From: Chiua virens
Taxonomy: Eukaryota; Basidiomycota; Agaricomycetes; Boletales; Boletaceae
Direction of reading: 5' to 3'
Assembly (NCBI GenBank): GCA_019787685.1
Contig: JAHNUO010000012.1
Location: forward strand, 682,001-746,000
Length of the DNA stretch: 64,000 nucleotides
Program-made: the position numbers and the translations under genes
Shown here: positions 33,676-44,436 of the stretch, in pieces
Position numbering within the stretch: the first letter of the stretch is position 1
Layout: each line of letters opens with the position of its first letter
The notes under the pieces: generated by a model
Told to the model about the DNA's origin: nothing
Databases searched by the model: none
The model's input: the letters and a program-made list of their open reading frames with translations, nothing else

Positions 33676-34643
33676 CTAGTAGTCGTAAAAAACCAGCGCT
33701 CTGGCTTCGATAGACTCTCTTAGAGGTGCTCCCTCTGGGCTATTCGGGTCTTGGAACCCAGTGTGGGGACTCAGGATAGCCACGCTTCCATCTTGCACGG
33801 AATCAAAACTAGAAGTTTACTTTAGTCGATAACCTGCCGAGCAAGCCGCGGAGAACGAGACGCATACCACTTGATCAAGACGAATTCGTCCGGTTCCACT
33901 CCCCTCATATATTTCCACTTGTGCGCCTCGTTGTACCTGACGCCATACGTCTCTCCCTCTCGATCTGGGTAAATGAGCGCCATGGGCATCAAGTCCTTCT
34001 TCACGTCCACGCTCCGAAAGTCGCAGAGTGCAAGTGGCCAGTCGAGCGCCGCATTCGAGATGGGGCGCCACAGGTTGATAATTTGGAAACGGCGTTTCAG
34101 CAACGCAGGTGCGTCGGAAGGGGGGAGGTGGCGGTGGACGCGGGCGATAGGATGACGCGGTGGTCTGGTCTACGTGCACGAGTGTCACCGGTTGACGTGT
34201 CTGGGGACTGTCATCTGCCTGTCCAGGTCTACGGCGGCGGATGGCTGAGAATGGGCATGACAGACGTGGGGTTGAGCGCTTCTGATAAGGGAGGGTGGGA
34301 ACGACGTACTGTGATCAAAGATGACGACGTTGCTCGCTCCGGTGAGCTTCTTGATCAGCTCGGTACACTCGGGGTAGTACTCTGCTTCGATCGCGTCGTC
34401 ATCGCGAAAACTGGTGTGTTTGGAAGACGCCTTTCCAAACTGGAACCCGGCATTGTCGAGTTTGTATTGATCCTCTGAACCGCGAACATTCTCGATGTCG
34501 ACCACGCGGGGATCTTCGACCCAGTTGCGAGGATGTTGACCTGTTTTGGTGTCGGCATTGATGTGGTGGAAAAGCCGAGTGACATCTGTGTGGGGGCGGA
34601 AGTAGTTGAGGGAACCTGTTGTGGCATAATTGTTCGAGGCCAT
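33676..34643 (-). pseudogene. CmcJ/AsaB-like hydroxylase/desaturase family, copy 1 (one-base frameshift)
   Basis: Member of the fungal CmcJ/NvfI/AsaB-like oxygenase family found in secondary-metabolism clusters. Three exons are 34310-34643, 33868-34244 and 33676-33808. Blocks include NWVEDPRVVDIENVRGSE, LDNAGFQFGKA, ELIKKLTGASNVVIFDHT, LVHVDQTTASS, FQIINLWRPISNAALDWPLA, LIYPDREGETYGVRYNEAHK and DGSVAIL. The exons sum to 844 bases: compared with the intact copy at 43.4 kb there is one extra base after ASS near 34150, which breaks the frame. Otherwise the two copies are very similar in protein and identical in intron positions. The exact substrate is unknown. Confidence 0.82.
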
Positions 34644-34691
34644 GGTGGATGGAAGGAACGATGTTCTGCGGGATCAGATAGGATTCAGTGG

Positions 34692-34699
34692 TATATATA
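34692..34699 (-). promoter_or_regulatory. TATA box of CmcJ-like copy 1
   Basis: TATATATA lies about 50 bases upstream of the ATG at 34643. A matching box sits upstream of copy 2. The ATG context reads CCACCATGG, a strong Kozak-like start. Confidence 0.5.
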
Positions 34700-35084
34700 G
34701 GCGTAAGGGGTGTGAATGAGTTCTGCATGGCTGCTTCGATTCAAGTGCTGACAAATGGAACGAAGGAAGATGGAAATTGAAGCGCTTACAAACGGTGCAT
34801 GAACCTGAGAAAGCCATGTATACTTTGAGCTATTGCCAGTCATGTCCGTGGCCGAACGCGCGAGAACACTCAACGTTCTGGTCTGCTGCAACTGGACTTG
34901 TGCTGGCATAAGTTATGTATGGTGCTTGAGTTCCGCAGTGCCCGTTCCTCATACGTGGGATTCAGAAGTGAACATAGGCGAGACATGGAATTGCGCAGAC
35001 GGGGCTTGTCCCACTTACCCACCTATCCTTACCAGGAGGGCTTCCACTCAGGTTTGTCCTATCTAGAGAGATTTCAATATGGTC
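34700..35084. other. Intergenic, no gene recognised
   Basis: Upstream region of CmcJ-like copy 1. Only short open frames without motifs. Confidence 0.45.
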
Positions 35085-36480
35085 CGAGTCGCCGTCCCAA
35101 CTGAGGCATGACGCCTGAAGCCTGAGGAACTAGGTCTTCTTTCTCATGTAGATCCATTTCGTCATAGTAAACGGCTGCAGCCAGCGCCACTGTTACCTCC
35201 CCTCGGGCCTTCGAGCGTCCGTCATCACGTTGTACCGCTCCGACCTTCGGATCTCGTTGCTTCCTGAAGATGAAAAGTCTCAGACTCCAAGAACTAGCAA
35301 AGATACTGGGGCAGTCGAGAAGTGGCACAAGTTGAAAGGGCTCGGAGTACGTACTAGCGTCATAGCGGAGAAACATGAAGAACAAAACTTGAGCTTGTCG
35401 AAAGGTACCGTTGTAGGCCACACGTGTGCAGAACGGAGCACCTGCCACCTCGTCGTCTCATATCCGTGTATGGTGGAAAACATCGCCTCCAAATTCCACC
35501 AGTAATGGCAGTCTGCGGTTCACGAGTTGAATGGCTAGTTCAAGTTGGCTGCGCCACCGTCGGACGACTCGGAGGTCGTAGTCCAGGAGGGACCCTCAAG
35601 TTACATAAACGTGACTCTTCCGAGTCCACGCTATTGGCAAGTCCGACCTGCTTATCACCACACATGACCGATCCGCTACGTTGCCCATCCCCGAAACCGG
35701 TCCACATGGCCCACGCACGCCGACAAAGTGTTGCAACTTGAAGCATCATCTGAAAACACAGAGTCTCTTCTGTCACCTTTGGCCGCAATGTTCCTGACAT
35801 CACCAGGCCTTTACCCCGGCCAGTCTGCCGACGCTGACGATGAAGGCTGCACGGCTACGCTAAGGAGTGGATGAAGCCAACGACGACGCGGCGGATGACA
35901 AGGAGCAAACGCCCAAGGGAGAGGCGTTTGCATGGCACGCCGTCGGAACCTGAAAAGTGGCATCCATGCGACTCGACCATCTACTTTGCTGGTGAGACCA
36001 CCACAACCGGTACAGCAACCGGCGAACAGCGATCCGGTCGTCGTCGCCGTCGCCCAAGTCTCAGTATCGCAGCAGGCCCACCACCCACTGCGGCTATACC
36101 ACTTGTTGAAATCCACGCCGCCGCGTCGTCCGGACATGACAGACTCGCCCGAGTCATATATCCTCAAGTCTCGCGCCCGAACACGAGTGCCCAAAGTTCC
36201 CCGCACACACCGCATTCGACAGCGATGTCGACGTCGAATCTCATTCCTCGACACCAGCGCCGAGTGCACTGTCCAATGCGCACGGCGGGGCGGCGCCGAA
36301 GCCCCAGATGCAGGGTCCGCGTGCGGCACCCGAGGAATTGCCGCGTTGCTTGAGCATTCCGATGTTACGACGCAAGCAGAGTCAGCCAGCAATGTTTCCC
36401 TGCGGAGAGGACGACGAGGCATAGAGCGTTAGGCCTTGGTTATTTTCGGTTTGGGTGGTTGTGTAGTATAGGACTCGCTG
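35085..36480 (+). pseudogene. Degenerate full-length copy of the Ser/Pro-rich gene
   Basis: Follows the 30.1-31.4 kb locus from upstream exon to 3' end: VAVPTE near 35090, GAVEKWHKLKGLGVRT against GAAKKWLKSKGLAYV, then RRPDMTDSPESYILKSR against RRPDVTDSPKSGILKSR, and SAQSSPHTPHSTAMS near 36210. The blocks lie in three frames with many indels and stops. It has the same orientation as its parent. The GDPD-like copy and the GDT1 pseudogene follow directly. Confidence 0.8.
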
Positions 36481-36631
36481 GTCACGATGAGCTGTCAGCT
36501 ATGATATCATGCAGATTCATGCGTTCTGTTACTTCCGAGTCTGTACAATGGATGAATGACAATGCTTTGTCCTACGATCATAAAACAAAAACAGTACATA
36601 GATGCTGCCAGTGGCGATCTACCTCCCAGGC

Positions 36632-37900
36632 CTATTCTACAGTGTTCTGAGCCATCCTCCTAACATTGCGGGTTGCATAGTCGACATCATCAGGCCAAGT
36701 GTATGTCTTTGTCCCCAATACGGCATTGAGGTTGTCATTCATACGGTCACAAATTATGATGTTAGCACCATGCCAGAGTGGGTTTCCAGGAATGGCCATT
36801 AACTCCCTCCCATGACTTTCTACTCCTTCTGGCCACTTGATAGGGTGACCTATGTGGAAGGAATTGGTGTAGCGGGTGCCATCGTAGGAACAGCTGTAAG
36901 TCACAGAGACCATGACAATAGCAAGAGCAGGGTATGTCTTCTTTGCCCATGTCACCAAGTCAAGTAAGACACGGTCCCATAAAAAGATGGCCTTGATGTG
37001 GGGGGCAGTGACTAGATTATTGTCCAAGTCATAAATTTCACAGGTGTTGAGGTTGACACCATGACCTATGCCAGACAGGGGGAACCCAAGTCCAAAAATC
37101 CTCATCTGTGTCTCAACCATTGAGACAATCCAGGCCTGCCCTAGTAGAATGATGTCTCAAAGAAATATAGTCAATTAAAACCATGATTACTCACCTGCAT
37201 TGTACAGAACATCATAATCAAGTGATTCATATGGTGTATGAGCAAGCATGGGCAAAGTATCTGGATCCAAGACAGGTACAATGGCCACCATGTATTTCCA
37301 GTCAATAGCTGGAGTGAAATTGGTGACCATGTTTACAAATTCACTGCCATCTCTGAAAACATAAGGATGAATCTGAACCAAGACATTGTTTTTGAATGCA
37401 GGGATGTTGCTGATCAAAGTGACCAATTTTGCACCATCATCATTCTGGGCATTGAGAAAGATTGTGGCTGCAGAGTTTCGAGAAAGGAGGTCCCAAATGC
37501 AACTTTGTAGAGGGATGATGGAAAGGTTGGATGAGTTATATGGCAATCTTGACCAAGGTCCTTCGGGAAGAGTTTGTTGATCACTTGTTGCATCATGAAT
37601 GACATATGGCTTTTGATTAATCCATTCATGGTTAATTTCTGTCATGTTACCTCCTTCTTTCTTTTCACCAGCAGTGGCACTCTGAAGTGCTGTCATGCAA
37701 CTATCAGAGATGCCCTTGGCATAATCAGGTAGGCCATGGTGAGGCACAAGCTGGATTGGTGAAATGGTGGGATCAAATTCTGTAAGAAGGTTGGGCATGG
37801 AGTGCTTGGTGAAAGCTTGAGTTTTTGTTATTTCTGGTGGCAGGATCAATTTGGACTGGATATCTGGCCATTGATACTGAGCACTATGTCTTGGTGGCAT
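36632..37900 (-). CDS. Glycerophosphodiester phosphodiesterase-like protein, CpG-depleted copy without catalytic residues
   Basis: Two exons, 37195-37900 and 36632-37140 (intron 37141-37194), give an uninterrupted 404-residue frame homologous throughout to the gene at 40.6 kb in inverted orientation. Blocks include LVPHHGLPDYAKGISDSCM, NNVLVQIHPYVFRDGSEF, FGLGFPLSGIGHGVNL and GRELMAIPGNPLWHGANI. The catalytic HRG of the GDPD fold reads HHG here, and the ELD motif reads EIN, so phosphodiesterase activity is unlikely. About 20 residues between GPWS and the CIWDLLSR block are lost in frame. The open frame has survived heavy base change, so either selection kept a non-catalytic protein or the change is recent. 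The start MPPRHS follows a conserved 5' intron acceptor. Confidence 0.72.
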
Positions 37901-38340
37901 GCTATTATGCAATGTCAGCTGCCAGTGGTTTGGGGGGAACATTAGAGAAACTAATGTACCTGCCCATAAATGTAGGGCCCTACTGGCAGTGCAGTGGATA
38001 GTAAGGGGGCACAATAAGATTGGTTGAGATGTACTGGCAGATCAATGATTTGAGTACTTTTGTATTGTTAGCAACTTGGAGAAGGGGGCAGCTGGAGAAT
38101 TTACTTACTGAGATGCCAGGTCAAGTTTGCAATGGGGATGGTCAGGAGGGCAAGTTTGGCCCCCCATAATCCGTGGGAAAGTGTAGCCCCTGTCGTACGT
38201 GACTTGCCACAAGCGTTGAACCTTCCTATTCATCATTCAGCGAATATTCAGCGAGCATCTGGCCACTTTTACAGATTCAATTCACAGCAGAGATATGTTA
38301 TATACACTTTTTCTCGATTGCATCGTTGACTTGGTTTACA
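37901..38340. other. Spacer between the GDPD-like copy and the GDT1 pseudogene
   Basis: The first about 40 bases match the 5' untranslated/intron region of the other GDPD-like gene (CTGACATTGCAT near the start codon of both). The rest shows no gene. Confidence 0.45.
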
Positions 38341-38344
38341 CTTC

Positions 38345-39330
38345 CCCAGGAGCTACGTATGTATCCACAGTCGATGATGGCATCAAAATAGGCGACAAGA
38401 TGTTTTTTCATTTCGGCCGTTCTTGCCAGTCGCCACCCCCGCCTTGTGATCTTTGCAGGAGTCTTTGGTTCTTTGCTCATCATGTCCCTCCTCTCCGCCG
38501 AAATTGGTCACATCCTTCCCAAACTCGTCTCCAAACAAAGGATTCACTTTCTCGCTGGTGTGCTGTTCTCAGTGTTCGGCTCCAAAATGATGATGGAAGC
38601 TTGGGAGATGTAGAGCAAAAAGATGCAGGAAGAGATGACAGAAACGGAGAAGAGATTGAAAACGCAACACTACTGAATTGGGACCATGCGTAACGTTACA
38701 AGGTCTTGACTCTCGAAGAAGGCAAGGCACCGAGTGTCCCGCCTCATCAGCCTCGAAAGGTGACCAAGTTATCGAGCCTTGCAGACAGTGCGTGTACCTT
38801 TTGCAATCTCATCTCAGGCCCTGTCTCCTCTCTTGATGTTTCTGAGAGAGTTGGCAACAATTGCCCTTGGTGCGACGCACGTGGGTGCTTATACTATGTG
38901 GTGGGATGACAAGTTGTACTCATGTGGTCCGTTCTCTAATTTTAATAGAACATCTACCTCGTGACGTCAGGCCCGGTCATTGGCATTGCACAGATCTAGC
39001 CGTCACAGCGCCGGGTTGATAGATCTCGAACATGATATCTGCCAAGAATTGACATGGTTCATACTTTAGGTACTACAGGCCAAGACCACATTCTCACACG
39101 TCCGACCTCCCTTATGGTCGCTCTCCCAGGCGTCAGCCTTTTCCTCACCTTTGGCGTCATTTATCTGTATCAGTCTCTAACAAAATCTGCAGAGGAATTA
39201 TCAATATCGACCACCTCGGAACGGGCTATAATGATGGACGTTGCCACGATCTTATTCATGAATAGCTCAGCTATAATCAGTGCTGACTTGCTCACTGAAA
39301 GGGCGGCTGCGATAATTTGCACATGTGGCA
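38345..39330 (+). pseudogene. Degenerate copy of the GDT1-like transporter gene
   Basis: Mirrors the minus-strand gene at 19.8-20.7 kb, here on the plus strand. GIKIGDKMFF stands against SEIGDKTFF. A DNA match covers the second helix pair and the Glu-rich loop, then GKAPSVPPHQPRKVTKLSSLADSA against GEAPSVPPPQPRKATKLSSLADGA, and finally FGVIYLYQSLTKSAEELSIS against FGVIYLYQSLTGSTEELSIS. Introns are retained, so it is a DNA-level duplicate and not a retrocopy. Many frameshifts and stops are present. Similarity continues about 100 bases past the stop codon. The donor site of the first intron is intact here (GCACGTGGGT). Confidence 0.88.
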
Positions 39331-40645
39331 AGAAAATCGAGGAGGTTAAGAACTCGTGCCACTGGAAGGGTTTGATCTGTCGGAGTCCAGGCGGGAACAG
39401 ACCGTTGAACAACTTGCTGACCACAGCCTGAGTGACGATGAACTCTGTTGTACACGTCCACCATGAATGGACGACAACGCGAGCGGCAAGGCTGGAATAC
39501 CTTGTGTGTTCGCGCTATTTCCGTGGATTATGCGATTACTTGATCGATCTTACCACAATTCTCCGAGAAGAGCCGCATGTATACTTAGAAGGTAGCAGCG
39601 ATTCCATATACCTGTAAAATGCGAAAGATAATGTCTCATTTTGTTACTTCAGAGTCTCAGCACACGGTATTTTCGACATTTGGGCCGCACTAAGGGCTTT
39701 TGGTACTCCCAAGAATAGAATGTTACATGTAAATATGTATGTACCCATTGAAACGTTGACTTCCCGGACTACTACCAATGCTCAGGCTGCCCGAGAAAGG
39801 TAAAACGTAAAACTGAGAAGAGCAAGTACTTCTGAATCACACACCGGCACATGCGGTCACCAACCCGATTCGGAAGTGTAGCCACTAAGTTGAACATGTA
39901 CTAGTAATATCAGAAACAACCATGCTCAACTCGGTCTCAACTTTGTGAACTGTTTAGGCTTAAATTCTACATGAATCGGTGAGTCGTTAATCCATTCATT
40001 ACCCGGACGAGGATGGCTTGCGGTAATGACGGTTCATATATCATTAAGTAATATTTAGTACCAATGACTTGAACGATGATGCTTCCGAAGCCTGGAATAG
40101 ACATTAAGAACTTCCCAGCCTCAAAAAAGGGATCTCCTTCGACCCGTGGATTACAGGAAGGGCGGTATCCACATAAACGCCCTTTTGAAGACAAGGCACC
40201 AAAATGAATGCCATGTGGAGCATCTCGCGAACTTCGTGGCATGTCCCAATATCCATTTGGCCAGAATCGTCAATGTGCGCTGGCGCTTGCTATGGATAAC
40301 CATCTCTTTTGCATGGTAAGTTGGATTCCTTCTCTGATTTTTCAGAATGTATAAGAAACTGACTGTTAGCTACTAGTAGCCGTGCAGACGTCTCTCAACC
40401 TCTCGCCTGCACCTTTCGACCGTCCTCCCCACACGAACTCAACCCTTCTCTAGTAAGTGAACACTCTTTATTTCCTTCTCCGACTCACTGACAACATAAC
40501 AACATAGAGCCCCCAGGCCGCTCAGGTTTTAATTGATTCACATCACGACGGGATATTTTTTACACTCCTTGCCTAGTTATCTCCATATCCAGGTACGTTA
40601 ATTTCTCTCAAGCTCAAAAGAATGAGGCTGACATTGCATGACAGC
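39331..40645. other. Intergenic, no gene recognised
   Basis: About 1.3 kb with short frames only; a minus-strand frame at 39967-40242 has no recognisable motif. The final 250 bases should include the promoter and 5' untranslated exon of the GDPD-like gene; an intron ending at CATGACAG just before ATG 40646 is likely because both copies share that junction. Confidence 0.45.
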
Positions 40646-42036
40646 ATGCCACCGAAACCCACCGTACCAATCGCTGCTGAAGACAGCGTTTGGCCCGACG
40701 ATCATTCAGAATTGGTGTTGCCGCACGGGGTGACTAAAGCCCAGGCTTTAGCAAAACATTCGATGCCGCATCTTCTTACAAATTTCGATCCCGCTTCCTC
40801 CCCAGTTCAGCTTGTTGCTCACCGCGGTCTTCCCGATTACGCCAAAGCGATCCCTGATAACTGCATGCCAGCGCTTCAGAAGGCCACTGCTGGCGAGCGA
40901 GAAGGTGGCGGGAACCTAGTGGAGCTCGACCCCTTGTGGATTCGTGGAGAGCCATATGTCATGCACGACATGTCAGGCGACCGCCAGACTCTAGTTCAGG
41001 GACCTTGGTCGGAATGGATCCCTGAACCCAAAGAGGAAATGCCTAAGTATATTGTTCGGAATGTTGAGGGTTCTGAATTTACAGAAAAATATTTCCTAAC
41101 CGATCTGCGTGTTACCCACCTTGAAGAGTGCATTCGAGACATTCTTTCCCGAAATCCGGCGGCCACTCTGTTCCTTGATGGCCGCGATTCGGCTGCTGCT
41201 GAATTGGTCGCTTTGATCAGCCGCCAACCGGCATACCAAAACAACGTTTTGGTTCAAGTTTACCCATACGTATATCCGGATGGTAGCACTTTCGAATCTC
41301 GGGTGAATAATGTGTTTCCGCACGCCGATTCAAGCTGGAAAGAAACAGTTGCTATTTTGCCCGTGTTAAATCCGGACACCTTACCGATCCTTGCGCACCT
41401 GCCATTTCAGTCAGACAATTATAGTGCACTATACAATGCAGGTGAGCAATCTCGAATCTTTGTATCAATCTTTAGGATGTCTTATTACCGCACTTAGGAA
41501 AACAGTGGATTATTTCTATGGTCGAGACGAAGATGAGAGTCTTCGGTCTTGGGTTTCCACTCTCTGGTATCGGCCACTCTGACAGGGTGAATCTCGGCAC
41601 GAATGAGTTTCATGATTTAGCTGGAAACCTAGTCGTCGACCACCGCGTGAAATCCACCTATCTGCAAGACCGAGTCTTACTGGATTTGGCAACGTGGGCC
41701 AAGCGAACGTACCCATCACTTGCCATTGTCATGGTTTCGATCACGTACGGGTACTCCTATGATGGGGACCGCTACAGCTTTTCATTTCATACAGGTCGTC
41801 CAAGCAGGTGGCCACGGGGAGCTGCAAGTCAGGGCAGGGAGTTAATGGCTATTCCAGGAAACCCAGTCAAGCATGGCGCCCATATTGTAATATGTGACCG
41901 GATGACCGACAATCTTAACGCCTTGTTACACACGAAGGCCTATGCTTGGCCTGACAACATTGACTACCCTGCCCACGATGTCACACCAGTTGCTTGTGAG
42001 TTTCTTTTTCCATCGCCTCTATGCACTTGCACTTAG
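40646..42036 (+). CDS. Glycerophosphodiester phosphodiesterase-like (PLC-like TIM-barrel) protein, catalytic copy
   Basis: Two exons, 40646-41441 and 41498-42036, separated by a 56-base GT-AG intron, give up to 444 residues. The N-terminal half has the GDPD signature: LVAHRGLPDYAKAIPDNCM, then NLVELDPLWIRGEPYVMHD, which carry the HR, ExD and HD residues that bind metal and phosphate. Conserved C-terminal blocks are FGLGFPLSGIGHSDRVNL, VLLDLATWAKRTYPSLAIV and GRELMAIPGNPVKHGAHIV. No signal peptide is evident. The end is ambiguous: a GTGAGT donor at about 41996 spliced to 42053 would stop right after TPVA instead of reading on to 42036. It is divergent from the decayed copy at 36.6-37.9 kb. The substrate is unknown. 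Confidence 0.75.
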
Positions 42037-42053
42037 TCAACATCACAACAGAG

Positions 42054-43397
42054 CCTGATATGTGTCATCCTGGTCATGGCTGATGCCGTCACACTGTACA
42101 TGTGACTAGTATACTTTGTAAACTCTACGCCGCGTTGTCACACTCATTATTTATTGATATTGAATGCATTCCAGTCAAGCATTGCAGCTTGCCGGGTGGC
42201 TTATGATCGGTCGCGCCACGCGTCATGGCGGTGCTGGCCGCACTCTTTTTTGGCGAGGAGCGTTCGCTCATCGATCATCCTGTGGCGCGCTCTCTTTCGC
42301 CGTCCCTCCTTGCTCTTCATTGTGTCGCTCCCCTGCAATCGAAACGTTTGCAATGTGTTGTGTGGCTCGCTGCAACTATCTCTCCCTCAGTAATCGCTTT
42401 TGACATCTCGTCATACCACTGCAAAGGTCGGTGCCGATGAGGTTGGAAACTCGGATGCACTCCAGCCTCCTGGGGTGGTATCAGCAGCAGCCTGGCACGT
42501 GCTGAGGAGCATCAGGATGGATTGGACGAGGCACTCAAAAATACTCAGGCTCTTACAGCCTGAGACCTAACGGAGGTCCAAGTCCCGGGGAAGTGCAATA
42601 CGGCCCAACGACCTGCTCCCGCAAACAACGATCGGTCGGAAGAAGCTTCCTGGTTATGGAATCTGTGCAAGTTTGTATTAGTAGCGAGTACAAGATAAGG
42701 ACTTGGAGGTGCCTCGGTGTAAGGATCACTTTGATTCACAACGCACCACTGACTCTCCTGCGTCTCTTTCATGTTGCCTTAGTCGTTGAACAGCCTGAGC
42801 ATGGAGCCGGACGAGTACTAGTTTGGTAGTCAAGCTTCAAGTATCACCCCATCTCAGGCTAAATAACCTACATGCAGTGACAAATCATACGGTCAGTCAA
42901 GGTAGTGTCTGCAAGTTCAGAACTCAGAAGAGTAGGCACAATCCTTGAATCCGTACGATAGACAGGCGATCCACGTACGCTTTCAATCCTTTCATCCGGA
43001 AAAGGACGGCCGTAGTATCAACAAATGTCATTACTCAGGTGAACCTGCTGATTACCACCGGTGACCCAGACGGACTCACTAGTTACAAGTGTACTCGCCT
43101 TTAGTATGTATGTGGTCGCAGTGCGGAAGTTGGAGCCTCAAACGCACGGAAGCAAAAGCGAAAATGGTCGAAAGGGTGGGCGCAAAAGACAGTTACGACG
43201 ATCATAATAGGTGTATGTAGCTTGTGCTGATCATATCTATGGTTCACATAAGCGAGAAAATATCGTGACGATACGCTCTAATAGAATGAAAAGGCTGAAA
43301 TGCATAGCTCGTGATTCTGAAGTACATTATGATGGCAAGGCGCAATGGATTCAAGATAACCCATAGCAACACCTTAACAAGGAGCTTCACCCCCCTT
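42054..43397. other. Intergenic, no gene recognised
   Basis: About 1.3 kb. Overlapping short frames at 42154-42440 and 42545-42829 have no motif. No repeat partner was seen elsewhere in the window. Confidence 0.45.
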
Positions 43398-44364
43398 CTA
43401 CTCGTCGTAGAAAACCAGCGCTCTGACTTCAATAGACTCTCTGAAAGGTGCGCCTTCAGGGCTGTTCGGGTCTCGGAACCCAGTGTGGGGAGTAAGGATG
43501 GCTACACTTCCATCTTGCACGGAATCGAAACTAGACGTTTACGTCAACAACCCGAGAAAGCCGCGGAGCGACATGCGTACCACTTAATCAAGACGAATTC
43601 GTCTGGTTGCATTCCCCTCATGTACTTCCACTTGTGTGCTTCGTTGTACTTGACACCATATGTCTCTCCTTCTCGGTCTGGGTAGATAAGTGCCACGGGC
43701 ACTAGGTCCTTCTTCACATCGACACTGCGGAAGTCGCAGAGTGCAAGCGGCCAGTCGAGCGCCGCGTGAGAAATGGGGCGCCACAGGTTGATAATTTGGA
43801 AACGGCGTTTCAGCAACGCAGGCGCGTCGGAAGGGGGGAGGTGACGGTGGACACGGGCAATGGACGACGCGGTGGTCTGGTCCACGTGTACGAGTGACAC
43901 TGGTTGACGTTTCTGGGCATTGTCATCTACCTCTTCAGGTCGGCGGCGGCGGATGGCTGAGTAATATTATTTGACAGACGTATGGTAAATGAGCGCTTAT
44001 CGCGGTACACTGAGAACGAGAATGACTCACTGTGATCAAAGATGACAATGCTGCTCGCCCCGGTGAGCTTCTTGATTAGCTCGGTACAGTGGGGATAATA
44101 TTCTGCTTCGATCTCTTTCTCGTTGACGAAGCTGGTATGACTGGACACTGCCTTTCCAAACTGGAACCCGGCATTGTCGAGTTTGTACTGGTCTTCTGAG
44201 CCGCGGAGATTCTCGATGTCAACGACACGGGGGTCTTCAACCCAGTTTCGAGAACGTTCGCCTGTCTTGCTGTCGGCGTTGACGCTGTTGAACGGTCTCG
44301 AGCCGTCAGCAGGGGGAAGGAAGTAGTTGAGGGAACCGTTCGTAGCGTAATTGTTAGAAGACAT
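43398..44364 (-). CDS. CmcJ/AsaB-like hydroxylase/desaturase family, copy 2 (intact)
   Basis: Exons 44031-44364, 43581-43956 and 43398-43530 sum to 843 bases, giving 280 residues with no interruption. Blocks in order are LNYFLPPADGSRPFNSVNAD, NWVEDPRVVDIENLRGSEDQ, GASSIVIFDHT spliced to IRRRRPEEVDD, PVSLVHVDQTTASSIARVH, NLWRPISHAALDWPLALCD, YPDREGETYGVKYNEAHKW, then DSVQDGSVAILTPHTGFRD and a C-terminal RALVFYDE. This matches the CmcJ/NvfI/AsaB-like family, in which members act as oxygenases on specialised metabolites; the conserved His and acidic residues fit metal binding, but the reaction is not predictable. It is a paralogue of copy 1 with identical intron positions. Confidence 0.87.
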
Positions 44365-44426
44365 GTCTGATAGGATAACCGTAGGAAAGAAGAATGTTTT
44401 TCTGGATCAGACAGCGTCCGCAGGCA

Positions 44427-44436
44427 TTTATATATA
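44427..44436 (-). promoter_or_regulatory. TATA box of CmcJ-like copy 2
   Basis: The minus strand reads TATATATAAA about 63-72 bases upstream of the ATG at 44364, comparable to the box upstream of copy 1. Confidence 0.5.
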
